Positions 17,115 through 25,686 are shown, counted from the first letter of the stretch. The stretch is DNA of 64,000 bases from Glycomyces paridis (GCF_004912155.1 NZ_STGX01000002.1:248968-312967); one strand, 5' to 3'. Numbers and translations are program-made. Notes: generated by a model not told the origin, from the letters alone.

Positions 17115-17987
17115 TCAGACGCCGACCGGCTCCCCGACCTTGGCGGCGTCGGCCTCCTTCTCGGCCTCTGCCTTGTCCAGGCGCCACACCGCGATCGAAC
17201 CGCCGCCGGCCACCGCGACCACGAAGAGCACGAAGGTCAGCGTGTAGGGCCAGGACGGGGCCGCGTCCTCGGAGTTCTGGACCAGCACGCCCTCTTCGCC
17301 TGCGGCCCACCAGATCCCCTGGCGCATGAGCTGGAGGAAGTCGCGGTCGCCCCACGTGTCGCCCTCGCCGCCCATCGAGGCGTAGAAGACCTTGTGGCGG
17401 TCCGAGCTCCAGGCCACCGGGTCGGTCGAGGCGAGCTGCGCGAGCACGGTGAAGGCCGTCTCGTCGGGCTGCGGGTCGAAGGAGTACCAGCGCTCGTTCA
17501 CCTTCAGCTCCTCGTCGAGGCCCTCGGTGATCGGCGAGCCGGCGTTGAAGGTCACCGGCTTCTCCGACTTCGGCTCCGCGGGCGGCACGATCACCGTCGC
17601 GCCGAGCATCTCCTGGTAGAACGGCCAGTCGAGCGCGCTGGCCGCCGCGGAGTTCGTCGCGACGAAGCCGCCGCCGCCCTCCACGAAGGACTGGAGCGCG
17701 GCCTGCTGGCCCGCGTCGAGCAGGTCGGGCCCGGTGTTGACGAACATGACCACCTCGTACCGGCCGAGGTCGGCCAGGTCCTCAGGGGTCCCCTCGTCGA
17801 GGGTGAAGTTCCATCGCCGCGCCTCCATCTGGAGGCGCTCCACCGCGAAGTCGGCCACGTCCTGCGCCTCGTTCCCGGTCGTGACGACCAGGACGCGCGG
17901 CCCCTCGGCGGCGAAGGCCGCCGAGGGGACGAAGGCGGGCGCGCAGGCCAGCGCGACGATCATGCACAGTCGCAGCAGGGTTCTCAC
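17115..17987 (-). CDS. Secreted, C-terminally anchored ThuA-like protein
   Basis: 290 residues. N-terminal Sec signal (LLRLCMIVALACAPAF, cleavage near AFAAEG). The body resembles the ThuA/class I glutamine amidotransferase-like fold of the trehalose-utilisation family: VLVVTTGNEAQDVADFAVE, YEVVMFVNTG, QSFVEGGGGFVATNS, SPITEGLDEELKVNERWYSF and HKVFYASMGGEGDTWGDRDFLQLMRQGIWWAAG. Near the end is one membrane span (WPYTLTFVLFVVAVAGGGSI) with a short charged tail, so the domain faces outside. GTG start at 17987; a leaderless promoter fits. Function unknown. Confidence 0.75.
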   Translation of the reverse strand: MRTLLRLCMIVALACAPAFVPSAAFAAEGPRVLVVTTGNEAQDVADFAVERLQMEARRWNFTLDEGTPEDLADLGRYEVVMFVNTGPDLLDAGQQAALQSFVEGGGGFVATNSAAASALDWPFYQEMLGATVIVPPAEPKSEKPVTFNAGSPITEGLDEELKVNERWYSFDPQPDETAFTVLAQLASTDPVAWSSDRHKVFYASMGGEGDTWGDRDFLQLMRQGIWWAAGEEGVLVQNSEDAAPSWPYTLTFVLFVVAVAGGGSIAVWRLDKAEAEKEADAAKVGEPVGV

Positions 17988-17993
17988 GCGCTC

Positions 17994-17999
17994 AGCCTA
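17994..17999 (-). promoter_or_regulatory. -10 element of a leaderless promoter (ThuA-like gene)
   Basis: TAGGCT, then GAGCGC and the GTG start: a TANNNT box exactly six bases from the start codon, with no RBS. Confidence 0.5.
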
Positions 18000-18041
18000 A
18001 CCGCTCCGGATTCGGGGCGACAGTTCGAGCCTTGCGCGGAT

Positions 18042-18971
18042 TCACCCGCAATGGCCGTAGGCGCTCGTCCAGGTGGTCGAACCGACCGATCCGCCCCATT
18101 TGACGCACTTGTTGGCGGCGGACTTCTTCACGGGCCCCGCGTAGTACGAGAAGTTGCCCGAGTCCTTGGTCGCCGTGCCGCCCTCCACCTGGAGGGAGGC
18201 CGAGACCGCGCTCGGCGATCCGACGCTCGTGTACTTGAGCGTGACGACGCAGTTGTACCCGTTGGAGGCGTTGTACATCAGGAAGATCGCTCCGACGGTG
18301 CCGAGGGCGTGCCGGTCGATCTGGCTGTAGCCCGAGCCGCAGACCTCGCCCGCGGAGTAGGGGTTGCCGCCGGAGCATCCGTTGGAGGAGGTGACGGCCT
18401 TCTTGGTGCCCAAGGGGACCGAGACGCCTTCGACGACCGGCGAGACGACGGTGCCGGAGCTGTTGCGCTGCTCGTAGTGCAGGTGCGGCGCAGTGGAGCC
18501 GCCGGTGGAGCCGACGGTGCCGATGATCGTCCCCTGCGAGACGGACATGCTGGAGCCGGGGGCCTTGACCTGGGTGGCGAGGTGGGCGTAGCGGGTGCTG
18601 GAGCCGTCGGAGTGGACGACCTTGACCCACCGGCCGTAGCTGGTGCTGCCCTCGTTGTAGAAGTAGGCGGTGCCGCCGGCGGTGGCGCGGACGTTCTCGC
18701 CGTTGACGGCGTCGGAGCCGTAGGTCTGCCAGTCGATGGAGTTGCTCGGGTTGTGCCCGCCGGACCAGTTGTTGGCGTAGAAGGTCTTGTTGCAGTTGAA
18801 GGGGCTCTTGTGGGCCACTGCCTGGATGGAGTAGTCCTGGGCGGAGGCGGTCAGGGTGGGGACCGCCGCGCCCGCCGCTGCGAGGGCGAGTGCGCTGATG
18901 AGGACGACGAGTCGGCGCGCGCGCCGGGTGCCTGGGATACGGAGCCGGTGGGCCCGTCCTGGATCCCGCAT
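18042..18971 (-). CDS. Secreted M23-family metallopeptidase
   Basis: 309-residue exported lysostaphin-like endopeptidase, predicted to cut peptidoglycan cross-bridges. Arg-rich N-region and hydrophobic core (LVVLISALALAAAGAAVP) form a signal peptide, cleaved near ASAQD. Zinc-site motifs: HNPSNSIDW (M23 HxxxxxxD-type), RYAHLATQV and HLHYEQR. A C-terminal Cys-containing domain (GSGYSQIDRHALGTVGAIFLMYN, CVVTLKYT) of the type found in actinobacterial secreted hydrolases follows. AAAGGAGG lies six bases before the ATG at 18971. Six cysteines in the secreted part suggest disulfides. Confidence 0.87.
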   Translation of the reverse strand: MRDPGRAHRLRIPGTRRARRLVVLISALALAAAGAAVPTLTASAQDYSIQAVAHKSPFNCNKTFYANNWSGGHNPSNSIDWQTYGSDAVNGENVRATAGGTAYFYNEGSTSYGRWVKVVHSDGSSTRYAHLATQVKAPGSSMSVSQGTIIGTVGSTGGSTAPHLHYEQRNSSGTVVSPVVEGVSVPLGTKKAVTSSNGCSGGNPYSAGEVCGSGYSQIDRHALGTVGAIFLMYNASNGYNCVVTLKYTSVGSPSAVSASLQVEGGTATKDSGNFSYYAGPVKKSAANKCVKWGGSVGSTTWTSAYGHCG

Positions 18972-19028
18972 GAGGAACCTCCTTTGAGCGAGTCGGGTTC
19001 GCGCCGGGGTGAGGAGCGCTGGCCTTCA

Positions 19029-19105
19029 TGCGTGAATAGGACGATATCGGAGTTTTTCTTCGTGCGGAAGGTCACAAATGAAGAATTTCTTCTTACGCGG
19101 ACATG
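19029..19105 (-). promoter_or_regulatory. AT-rich upstream region of the M23 gene with a palindrome
   Basis: The 197-bp gap between the M23 start and the ABC permease end is locally AT-rich. It holds the perfect 13-mer GAAGAATTTCTTC (19080-19092) and AGTTTTTCTTC (19051-19061), whose TTTTTCTTC resembles a palindrome arm. It is the probable promoter/control region of the peptidase. I looked for a c-di-AMP (ydaO) riboswitch and could not assemble one. Confidence 0.4.
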
Positions 19106-19168
19106 TCGGCCGCGCCCTCGGTCGCCGTTGGGCGGGAACCGATGACGCGGCCTGCTGCTTGACTTCCT

Positions 19169-19966
19169 CTACTTGTACAGGGCCTTCCCCAGGCGCCGCT
19201 GCGCGATCCACATGCCGCCCACCGACAGGGCCAGGAGGTAGGCGATGTTGACGAGCATCATAGGGCCGGGCTGCCCGAGGCTGAGACCGCGGACGAGCTC
19301 GATGCCGTGGTACAGCGGCATGACGTACACGATCGGCTGCGCGAAGGCCGGGTAGGCCTCGACGGGCGTGAAGGTGCCGCCGAAGAGGAACATGGCGAAG
19401 ACGACGGCCATCATCCAGTCGAAGTCGGGCCAGTCGCGGAACAGCGTGGCGAGGGTCAGGCCGATCCCGGCGAAGGCGAGCGAGATGAACACGCAGGCGG
19501 GCACGGCCAGGAGCGACCACCAGGAGTCCAGGAGCCCGAAGAGGCCCATGACGACCACGAAGGCGCCGATGTAGGTGCCGCCGCGGATGAGGGCCCACCA
19601 GACTTCGCCGAGGGCCACGTCCCAGGGCCGCAGCGGGGTGTTGAGGATGCCGTCGTAGACCTTCATCCACTTGAACTTGGCGAAGACGTTGATGGAGGTC
19701 TCGTTGAGCACCCCCATCATGGCGGCGTTGGCGAGGATCGCGGGGGCGACGAAGGCGGTGTAGGAGACGGTGGTGCCGTCGGGGAGGGTGATGTCGCCGA
19801 CGAGCGCGCCGACGCCGAAGCCGAAGGCGAACAGGAAGAGCAGCGACTCGACGGCGCCGGAGACGACGAGGATCCAAGCGCGGCGCATGGCGACCCAGTT
19901 GCGGTTGAGCAGGGCCCCGGAGGAGCGGAGGGTGGCGCGCGCGGCGCCGTAGGCGATGACGGACAC
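19169..19966 (-). CDS. ABC-2 type transporter permease (second)
   Basis: 265-residue membrane protein with six hydrophobic segments; NodJ/DrrB-like. Seen: NWVAMRRAWILVVSGAVESLLFLFAFG near the N-terminus, AKFKWMKVYDGILNTPLRPWDVALGEVWWAL, the conserved cytoplasmic loop of this family, and FLFGGTFTPVEAYPAFAQPIVYVMPLYHGIELVRGL near residue 205. Last gene of a three-gene exporter operon (ATPase, permease, permease) with 9 bp after the previous gene. Substrate unknown; lipid, glycan or drug export is possible. Confidence 0.87.
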   Translation of the reverse strand: MSVIAYGAARATLRSSGALLNRNWVAMRRAWILVVSGAVESLLFLFAFGFGVGALVGDITLPDGTTVSYTAFVAPAILANAAMMGVLNETSINVFAKFKWMKVYDGILNTPLRPWDVALGEVWWALIRGGTYIGAFVVVMGLFGLLDSWWSLLAVPACVFISLAFAGIGLTLATLFRDWPDFDWMMAVVFAMFLFGGTFTPVEAYPAFAQPIVYVMPLYHGIELVRGLSLGQPGPMMLVNIAYLLALSVGGMWIAQRRLGKALYK

Positions 19967-19975
19967 GCTGGGCTC

Positions 19976-20800
19976 CTAGAAGTTCAGGCGGCGCTGGACG
20001 ACGCGGCGGGCGGCGAACCAGCCGGCGACGGCCAGGGCGGCCAGGTAGGCGATGTGGGCGACCGGCGGCAGCGCGGGTGCGACGTCGGCGGTGGCGGCGC
20101 GGGCGAGTTCGGTGCCGTGCCACAGCGGCGAGATCCACACCAGCGGCTGGAGGAAGCCGGGCATCGTCTCGGCGGGGAAGAACACCCCGGAGAACAGCGA
20201 GATGGGCATGACGGCGAACCGGAAGATCATGTTGAGGTTCGCGTCGTTCTTGATGCTGGAGGCCCAGAAGTGGAGCCAGGGCGCGAGCGCGGCCGAGACG
20301 AGCGCGGCGGCGACGATCGCGAGCGCGGCCCACCAGGAGGTGTAGACGCCGAAGAACGCGAGGACGATCGCGACGATGGTGCAGTTGGTGAACGGGCGGA
20401 AGATCACCGCGTAGGCGAGGTGCCCGTTGAGGATGTCGAGGGGGCCCAGGGGGGTGGCGCGCTGGGCGAGGTAGTGGCCGCCCCAGTCCTGGTAGCCGCC
20501 GAAGACGGGGAAGACCATGTCGTTGCCGAGCATCATGACGGCGACGGAGCAGACGAGGCCGGGGGCGATGAACGCGGCGTAGTCGAGGCCGCCGGTGGAG
20601 GCGGGGTCGATGTAGGAGCCGACGCCGATGCCGACGGAGATCATGTAGAGGATCGGCAGGAGCACGGAGGTGAAGACGGTGCCGTGCCAGACGTGCTTGT
20701 AGAGGGCCATCTGGAGGAGGAAGGCCCGCCAGGCGCCGGTGGCGACGCCAGGGGCGGTGCGGTCCACTGTGGCCTGTGCCGCGGCGGTGTCGGCGCTCAC
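19976..20800 (-). CDS. ABC-2 type transporter permease (first)
   Basis: 274-residue membrane protein paralogous to the following gene: HVWHGTVFTSVLLPILYMISVGIG near residue 35, FPVFGGYQDWGGHYLAQRATPLGPLDILNGHLAY near 95, and LFSGVFFPAETMPGFLQPLVWISPLWHGTELAR near 215. GTG start at 20800 overlaps the ATPase stop by 4 bp (GTGA), so the two are coupled. A heteromeric pair of permeases with one ATPase is the usual NodI/NodJ- or Drr-like layout. Confidence 0.87.
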   Translation of the reverse strand: MSADTAAAQATVDRTAPGVATGAWRAFLLQMALYKHVWHGTVFTSVLLPILYMISVGIGVGSYIDPASTGGLDYAAFIAPGLVCSVAVMMLGNDMVFPVFGGYQDWGGHYLAQRATPLGPLDILNGHLAYAVIFRPFTNCTIVAIVLAFFGVYTSWWAALAIVAAALVSAALAPWLHFWASSIKNDANLNMIFRFAVMPISLFSGVFFPAETMPGFLQPLVWISPLWHGTELARAATADVAPALPPVAHIAYLAALAVAGWFAARRVVQRRLNF

Positions 20801-21750
20801 GCTTCGTCCTCCACGAGGGCGCGGCCGGTCAGGCGCAGGAAGACGTCTTCGAGGGTGGCGCGGCGGGCGAGGGTCGAGGTCGGGGTGATCTCGCGGGCTT
20901 CGAGGGCGGCGCCGGTGTCGTCGGCGTCGTCGGTGTAGACGAGGATCTTGTCGGGGAGCGGCTCGATCTGGGCGCCGACGCCGGTGAGGGTCAGGGCGAG
21001 TTCGGCGAGCTCGGCGGTGTGGGCGGCGCCGAAGCGCAGCTCCACGACCTCCTTGGTGACGTGGGTGTCGATGAGTTCGCGGGGGGAGCCGGCGGCGATG
21101 ATGCGGCCCTCGTCCATGACGACGAGGCGGTCGCACAGCTGCTCGGCCTCGTCCATGTAGTGGGTGGTGAGCAGGATCGAGACGCCGCGGTGCTTGAGCT
21201 GGAACAGGCGCTCCCACACGAGGTGGCGGGCCTGGGGGTCGAGGCCGGTGGTGGGCTCGTCGAGGATCACCAGGTCGGGGTCGTTGATGAGGGAGCGGGC
21301 GATGGCCAGGCGCCGCTGCATCCCGCCGGAGAGCTCGTTGACCTGGTCCTTGGCGCGGGCGGTGAGCTGCACGAAGTCGAGGAGCTCGGCGGCCTTGACG
21401 CGGGCGTCGCGCTTCTTGATACCGAAGTACCTCGCGTAGACGACGAGGTTCTCGAACACGGTGAGCATGCCGTCGAGGGTGTTGTCCTGGGGTACGACGC
21501 CGAGGCGCGCGCGGATCGCGGCGCCCTCGGTCAGGGGGTCGCGGCCGAAGACTTCGAGGGTGCCGGCGGTGGGCTGGGAGACGCAGCCGATCATCCGCAT
21601 GGTGGTGGACTTTCCCGCCCCGTTCGCGCCGAGGAAGCCGAAGGCCTCCCCGCGGCGGATCTCGAAGTCGACCCCGCGCACGGCTTCGTGGTCGCCGTAG
21701 CTTTTCCGCAGGTCACTGGCGCGAACCAGCATCTCGTTGTCATCAGGCAT
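20797..21750 (-). CDS. ABC transporter ATP-binding protein (NodI/DrrA-like exporter ATPase)
   Basis: 317-residue ATPase. Walker A GANGAGKS near residue 43, Q-loop VVPQDNTLDG, signature LSGGMQRR near 141, Walker B LVILDEPTTGLD near 162 and switch His in LLTTHYMDEAEQLCDR. The C-terminal extension after residue 225 is the acidic accessory part seen in DrrA-like exporters. First gene of the operon; the promoter must lie in the 155 bp it shares with the divergent desaturase. Substrate not predictable. Confidence 0.9.
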   Translation of the reverse strand: MPDDNEMLVRASDLRKSYGDHEAVRGVDFEIRRGEAFGFLGANGAGKSTTMRMIGCVSQPTAGTLEVFGRDPLTEGAAIRARLGVVPQDNTLDGMLTVFENLVVYARYFGIKKRDARVKAAELLDFVQLTARAKDQVNELSGGMQRRLAIARSLINDPDLVILDEPTTGLDPQARHLVWERLFQLKHRGVSILLTTHYMDEAEQLCDRLVVMDEGRIIAAGSPRELIDTHVTKEVVELRFGAAHTAELAELALTLTGVGAQIEPLPDKILVYTDDADDTGAALEAREITPTSTLARRATLEDVFLRLTGRALVEDEA

Positions 21751-21820
21751 GAACTCACCCTAAGCCGGTTACCCGACATGAGGCCAGCTCTTTTCGAAAG
21801 GTTCGTTTCACACTATGGCC

Positions 21821-21852
21821 CAATGGTAGGGCAAGCACTACCCCCATTGACG
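21821..21852 (+). promoter_or_regulatory. Possible operator and -35 region of the desaturase gene
   Basis: Imperfect inverted repeat CAATGG (21821) ... CCATTG (21844-21849) overlapping a TTGACG at 21847-21852, upstream of the desaturase and divergent from the ABC operon. No good -10 at the expected distance. Confidence 0.3.
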
Positions 21853-21905
21853 GGTCAGCAGTAGCGACAGCGACCTCCGAACACGGGAGGCTAGAGAGGA
21901 GACAG

Positions 21906-22988
21906 ATGAACGTCGAACGATCGGACCTGCCAATGACGCTCCTCGCCGAGTCCACCCCGACCGCCGCACCGAAGGAACGGGCGGGAAGCGACTTCGCCCA
22001 GCTGAGCCGTCGCATCAACGACGCGGGGCTCATGGAGCGTCGGCCCGCGTACTACGTGGTCCGGTTCGCCGCCATGGCCGCGGTCTTCGTCGGCACCTGG
22101 GTGGCGTTCGTGATGATCGGCGACACCTGGCTCCAGATGTTCACGGCCGTCTTCCTGGCCCTGGTCAGCACCCAGGTCGCGTTCCTCGGCCACGACCTCG
22201 CGCACCGCCAGGTCATCCGCTCCCGCTCCACCTCCGAGCGGCTGGGCTGGTTCACCGGCAACCTCGCCAACGGCATGGGCTACGGCTGGTGGAACGACAA
22301 GCACAACCGCCACCACGCCAACCCCAACCACGAGGAGCTCGACCCCGACGTCTCCCCGGGCCTGTTCGTCTGGTCCAAGCGCCAGGCCGGCTTCGCGCAG
22401 GGCATCTCCACCTGGTTCGGCAAGTACCAGGCGCAGCTGTTCTTCCCGATCCTCACCCTCGAAGGCCTCAACCTCAACGTCTCCGGCTTCAAGTCGGTCG
22501 CCAAGCCGGGCCTGAAGAACCGCGGCTGGGAGGCCCTGTTCCTCCTCGTCCACTGGGCCGCCTACCTCAGTGCCCTGTTCCTCGTGCTCTCCCCCGGCAA
22601 GGCGATCGTGTTCCTCCTCGTGCACAAGGCCGTGTGGGGCGTGTACATGGGCTCGGTCTTCGCGCCCAACCACAAGGGCATGCCGACCCTCGTCGGCGAC
22701 ACCGAGCTGGACTTCCTGCGCAAGCAGGTCCTGACCTCGCGGAACGTCAAGGGCGGCTGGTTCACCAACTTCGCCCTCGGCGGCCTGAACTACCAGATCG
22801 AGCACCACCTCTTCCCGGCCATGCCGTCGGTGAACCTGAGCAAGGCGCAGCCGATCGTGGAGCAGTTCTGCAAGGAGAAGGAGATCCCCTACCACGCGAC
22901 CGGCCTCATCCGGTCCTGGCGCGAGGTCCTCACCGAGCTCCACGCCCACGGCGAGCCCCTGCGCAACCCCGCCCCCGCGAAAGCCTGA
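21906..22988 (+). CDS. Membrane fatty acid desaturase
   Basis: 360-residue di-iron acyl-lipid/acyl-CoA desaturase that would introduce a double bond into membrane fatty acids. All three His clusters are present: GHDLAH near residue 98, HNRHHANPNHEE near 137 and QIEHHLFP near 297, the last in the front-end/DesA3 style. Four hydrophobic stretches surround them (AAMAAVFVGTWVAFVMIG and others). The ATG at 21906 has GAGAGGAGA upstream. No ferredoxin or reductase gene is adjacent, so electrons must come from a partner elsewhere. A strong terminator follows. Confidence 0.92.
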   Translation: MNVERSDLPMTLLAESTPTAAPKERAGSDFAQLSRRINDAGLMERRPAYYVVRFAAMAAVFVGTWVAFVMIGDTWLQMFTAVFLALVSTQVAFLGHDLAHRQVIRSRSTSERLGWFTGNLANGMGYGWWNDKHNRHHANPNHEELDPDVSPGLFVWSKRQAGFAQGISTWFGKYQAQLFFPILTLEGLNLNVSGFKSVAKPGLKNRGWEALFLLVHWAAYLSALFLVLSPGKAIVFLLVHKAVWGVYMGSVFAPNHKGMPTLVGDTELDFLRKQVLTSRNVKGGWFTNFALGGLNYQIEHHLFPAMPSVNLSKAQPIVEQFCKEKEIPYHATGLIRSWREVLTELHAHGEPLRNPAPAKA

Positions 22989-23004
22989 CCCCCGGACACA
23001 CCGA

Positions 23005-23034
23005 GAGCCGCCCGCATCACTGCGGGCGGCTCTT
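23005..23034. terminator. Bidirectional terminator after the desaturase
   Basis: 13-bp perfect stem (23005-23017 with 23022-23034), loop TCAC, then TTC; sits between convergent genes. Confidence 0.8.
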
Positions 23035-23041
23035 CGGCGTC

Positions 23042-24001
23042 TCAGCCGGTGGCGAGGAAGAACCGCTCGAAGGTCGCGGACGCGTCCTCGATCGTGATGA
23101 GCGCGGCGTCGGCCCCTTCGGTCGGGACGACGACGCACACGTCGCCCGAGGCGGTGCCGTCCGGGTACACCTCCGGCGCGGCCGCGAGGTCCTCGGCGAG
23201 GTAGCCGCACGGCTCGGTGTAGACGGTGCTGTCGATGTACGCGCCGAAGTACAGGTCGAGCCAGGCGATCCCTGAGGACGGGCCGACATAGGTCGCCTCG
23301 ACGTGGAACCGGTAGAACTGGAAGCCCTCCTCGGGCGGCAGGTTGAACTCGTCCTTGAGGAGCTCCTCGGTGTCGTCGGGCGTCACGTCGCTCACGGCGA
23401 CCTGCCAGTTCCCGGTGTCGACCACGGTCCCGGCCGGGAGCGGGGCCGCCGGGTCGGTGCCGTCGACGACCTGGTCCTGCTTGCGCTCGCCGTCGTCTTC
23501 GGTGGCGTCGTCGTCGCCGGTGTCCTCGTCCCCGTACGTGGTCGGGAAGTCCTCCACGAACTCCTCGACGGCCCGGCCGGTCGCGACGGTGACGACCACC
23601 GCGATGATCAGCCCGACCACCGCCAGCGCGATGCCGATGATGGCGAACAGCCGGTGGGACTTGAAGATCCCGAGGATGCCCAGCACGATCGCCGCGACCC
23701 CGAACATCCCGCCGAGGAAGATCCCGGCGACGGGAATGAGCGCGAACAGCACGGCCGCCCCGCCGAAGACCAGCGCGAGGATCGAGATCGTTTTCGAAGG
23801 CTGCGCCGGCTGCCGCGGCTGCCACGGGTACGGAGGAGGCGGCCCTGGAGGCGGCGGGAACTGCGGCGGCGCAGCCGGGTACTCAGGCTGCGGAGCCTCG
23901 AACTGCGGCGCCTCAGGCTGCGAGGCCCCGAACGCCGCCCCTTCGGGCGGCTCAGGCGGGGGCGGCGGCGAGGGCGGTGTCGCTTCGGGCGGCTGAGACA
24001 T
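23042..24001 (-). CDS. DUF4190-like membrane protein with extracellular C-terminal domain
   Basis: 319 residues. The first 85 are Pro-rich and disordered (PPSPPPPPEPPEGA, FPPPPGPPPPYPW). Two membrane segments follow (ISILALVFGGAAVLFALIPVAG and GIFKSHRLFAIIGIALAVVGLI), as in DUF4190 proteins, then an acidic linker and a beta-rich domain with a Cys pair (TEPCGYLAEDL, SGDVCVVV) probably outside the cell, of DUF4352-like appearance. The ATG at 24001 has GGGGGAG just upstream. Role unknown. Confidence 0.72.
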   Translation of the reverse strand: MSQPPEATPPSPPPPPEPPEGAAFGASQPEAPQFEAPQPEYPAAPPQFPPPPGPPPPYPWQPRQPAQPSKTISILALVFGGAAVLFALIPVAGIFLGGMFGVAAIVLGILGIFKSHRLFAIIGIALAVVGLIIAVVVTVATGRAVEEFVEDFPTTYGDEDTGDDDATEDDGERKQDQVVDGTDPAAPLPAGTVVDTGNWQVAVSDVTPDDTEELLKDEFNLPPEEGFQFYRFHVEATYVGPSSGIAWLDLYFGAYIDSTVYTEPCGYLAEDLAAAPEVYPDGTASGDVCVVVPTEGADAALITIEDASATFERFFLATG

Positions 24002-24120
24002 GGCTCCCCCTGTGCAACTGCGAAGCCGGAATCGGACAGGTCCTAGACTCTGCATCACAACACGAAGACCAGAACTTGTCTCAGCTTTCCCCGCTATCCA
24101 ACCGCCCCGCACCCACGAAA

Positions 24121-24144
24121 GCCGCCCGCGCAAGCGCGGGCGGC
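24121..24144 (-). terminator. Terminator of VapBC module 2
   Basis: Perfect 11-bp stem (24121-24131 with 24134-24144), 2-nt loop, 34 bp past the toxin stop. Confidence 0.7.
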
Positions 24145-24177
24145 CTCACCTGTCGACGGAATGCAGCCGCACTTCGA

Positions 24178-24597
24178 TCAAAGGCTGCCGCGCGGGGCGA
24201 CCCACTCGGTCGGCTGGCCGGTGACCTCCGCGATCCGGTCGTAGTCGGAGTCGTAGTGGAGCACGGTCGCGCCCCCGAGTTCGGCGGTCGCCGCGATGAA
24301 CAGGTCGGGCAGGGAGAAATGGCGGTGCATGCCGCGGTCGGCCAATGCCGCGTGGACCTCCAGCGAGCGGTCCATGACCGCCTCGGTGACCGGCATCCAG
24401 CGTGCGGCGATGAGCGAGCTTTGCAGTGACTTGTACGACCGCAGGTCATTGGCATTGTTGAGGACCTCGGCGACCACCATCTGGCAGGTCGCGACCCGCC
24501 CGGCCAACCACAAGTCGTCGACCTTGCGCCGCACCTCTTCATTGAGGATGCGATGCACCCAGGCCGAGGTGTCGAGCAAGAAGACGTCGGCCGCCAT
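24178..24597 (-). CDS. VapC-type PIN-domain toxin (module 2)
   Basis: 139-residue PIN ribonuclease. Active-site acids: Asp in [15 protein letters not shown] near residue 8, Glu in [12 protein letters not shown] near 44, Asp in [16 protein letters not shown] near 98 and Asp in [16 protein letters not shown] near 118. The SLPDLFIAA version of the third motif is common in mycobacterial VapCs. Its start overlaps the antitoxin stop by one base (TGATG). Divergent, back to back, with module 3. Confidence 0.88.
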   Translation of the reverse strand: MAADVFLLDTSAWVHRILNEEVRRKVDDLWLAGRVATCQMVVAEVLNNANDLRSYKSLQSSLIAARWMPVTEAVMDRSLEVHAALADRGMHRHFSLPDLFIAATAELGGATVLHYDSDYDRIAEVTGQPTEWVAPRGSL

Positions 24598-24863
24598 CAG
24601 GACGCTCCGTCGTTCGCGGCTTCCTGCCGAGCGCGCTCGGCCAAGCCGCCGAGGTCCCTGCCGCCGTTGAGCCGGAAGGAGCGCTCGCTTCCCGAAAGGT
24701 CCAGCTCGACCGAGTCGAGGGCCGCGATCGCTTCGCGCACCTTCGCCCGGTCCGCGGCGAGGCGCAGCGCCTCGTTCACGGTCGCCACCTTCGAGCGGGT
24801 CCCCAGTTCACGCTGCGCATCGGCCAGCGTTTCGTCGTCCACTTCCACCGAGAATCGAGTCAT
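24597..24863 (-). CDS. VapB-type antitoxin (module 2)
   Basis: 88-residue antitoxin of the VapB family of the mycobacterial type: [22 protein letters not shown], then [22 protein letters not shown], a ribbon-helix-helix followed by a helix, and a C-terminal [18 protein letters not shown] tail for toxin binding. Upstream the only RBS-like signal is GAGG close to the ATG. Shares about 180 bp of control region with module 3. Confidence 0.83.
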   Translation of the reverse strand: MTRFSVEVDDETLADAQRELGTRSKVATVNEALRLAADRAKVREAIAALDSVELDLSGSERSFRLNGGRDLGGLAERARQEAANDGAS

Positions 24864-24957
24864 GCCTCAATGATGCACCAATTCTGTGGCAATCGAGTGC
24901 AGACTCGCCGGGTCAATCACACCAGAATGTCGCCACCATTGAACCAGGATGGCTCAC

Positions 24958-24989
24958 TCGAAGGCGTTGGCGGCTTGGTCCCGTAGGGA
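24958..24989 (-). repeat. Displaced copy of the dnaG 3' end (left direct repeat)
   Basis: 32 bp identical to 25691-25722. Read on the minus strand it encodes SLRDQAANAF, then GAG and TGA, so it looks like a former natural end of dnaG with its own stop. Weaker identity continues to about 24999 (HLR versus HVR codons). It lies just outside the promoter of VapBC module 3. Confidence 0.9.
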
Positions 24990-25008
24990 CCGCAGGTGGC
25001 CGCTCATC

Positions 25009-25034
25009 GGATATACTCGATCAGATGGATATCC
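25009..25034 (+). promoter_or_regulatory. Promoter and probable autoregulatory site of VapBC module 3
   Basis: -10 TATACT at 25012-25017; GGATAT is repeated at 25009-25014 and within the palindrome GGATATCC at 25027-25034. An ATG at 25025 lies seven bases past the -10, so a leaderless start is possible, but the ATG at 25046 has a strong RBS. Confidence 0.5.
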
Positions 25035-25045
25035 GGGAGGTGCCC

Positions 25046-25249
25046 ATGACCAAGACGCTGATCGACATCGACGACGACCTGCTCGCCCGTGTGATGACCG
25101 CGACGAACTCCGCCACGAAGAAGGAGGCCGTCAACAAGGCACTTGAGTTGAGCGTCGAGTCGGACGCCCGCAAACGCATGGAAGCGCTCAAGCGCATGCA
25201 GCGGATGGCGAAGGAAGGGCTGCTCGACTTCAGCCAGGTAGAGGACTAG
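25046..25249 (+). CDS. VapB-type antitoxin (module 3)
   Basis: 67-residue antitoxin: MTKTLIDIDDDLLARVMT followed by ATKKEAVNKALEL, the classic VapB ribbon-helix-helix, and a Met/Lys/Arg-rich helix ending LLDFSQVED. ATG at 25046 has GGGAGG six bases upstream; an ATG at 25025 would add seven residues. Stop and toxin start share one base (TAGTG). Sits inside the candidate cassette next to dnaG. Confidence 0.87.
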   Translation: MTKTLIDIDDDLLARVMTATNSATKKEAVNKALELSVESDARKRMEALKRMQRMAKEGLLDFSQVED

Positions 25250-25662
25250 TGCAGTACCTGGTCGACACCAGTGCGCTCATCCGCATCATCAGGGGCCAGG
25301 TCGACCCGGCCTGGGAGCGGGTCGTCGCCGAAGGCCGGATCGCGATCTGCGAACCCGTCCTTCGCGAGACCATGACGGTCGCACGCAAACGTGAGTACGA
25401 GGCACTACAGGACTCCCTGCTCGAAGCGTATCCGTGGGTCGATGTCCCGAAGCCGACCTGGGACTACGTCCGCGCCATGGGCGGCGACCTCGCCAAGCAC
25501 TCGATGCACGACATGTTCAGTGTCGCCGACTACCTCGTCGCCGCGGTCGCGATCCACTTGAAGCTGACAGTGCTCCACAACGACAAGGACTTCGTGGCCG
25601 CTGCGGCGGTCTTTCCCCAGCTCGAACAGAAATCCGTCATGGAAACGCCGGACCCCGCCTAG
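25249..25662 (+). CDS. VapC-type PIN-domain toxin (module 3)
   Basis: 137-residue PIN ribonuclease: Asp in QYLVDTSALIRIIRG near residue 6, Glu in CEPVLRETMTVAR near 40, Asp in FSVADYLVAAVAIHLKL near 94 and Asp in VLHNDKDFVAAAAVFPQL near 113. GTG start overlaps the antitoxin stop by one base. It ends 25 bp before the dnaG stop, which is on the opposite strand. Target RNA unknown. Confidence 0.88.
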   Translation: MQYLVDTSALIRIIRGQVDPAWERVVAEGRIAICEPVLRETMTVARKREYEALQDSLLEAYPWVDVPKPTWDYVRAMGGDLAKHSMHDMFSVADYLVAAVAIHLKLTVLHNDKDFVAAAAVFPQLEQKSVMETPDPA

Positions 25663-25686
25663 CGGAACCGCCTGGGGCGGACCGGG

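Noticed and set aside
18972-19168. c-di-AMP (ydaO) riboswitch upstream of the M23 peptidase
   Set aside because: Cell-wall hydrolases in actinobacteria often have one, but I could not find its conserved core segments; only an AT-rich patch and a short palindrome.
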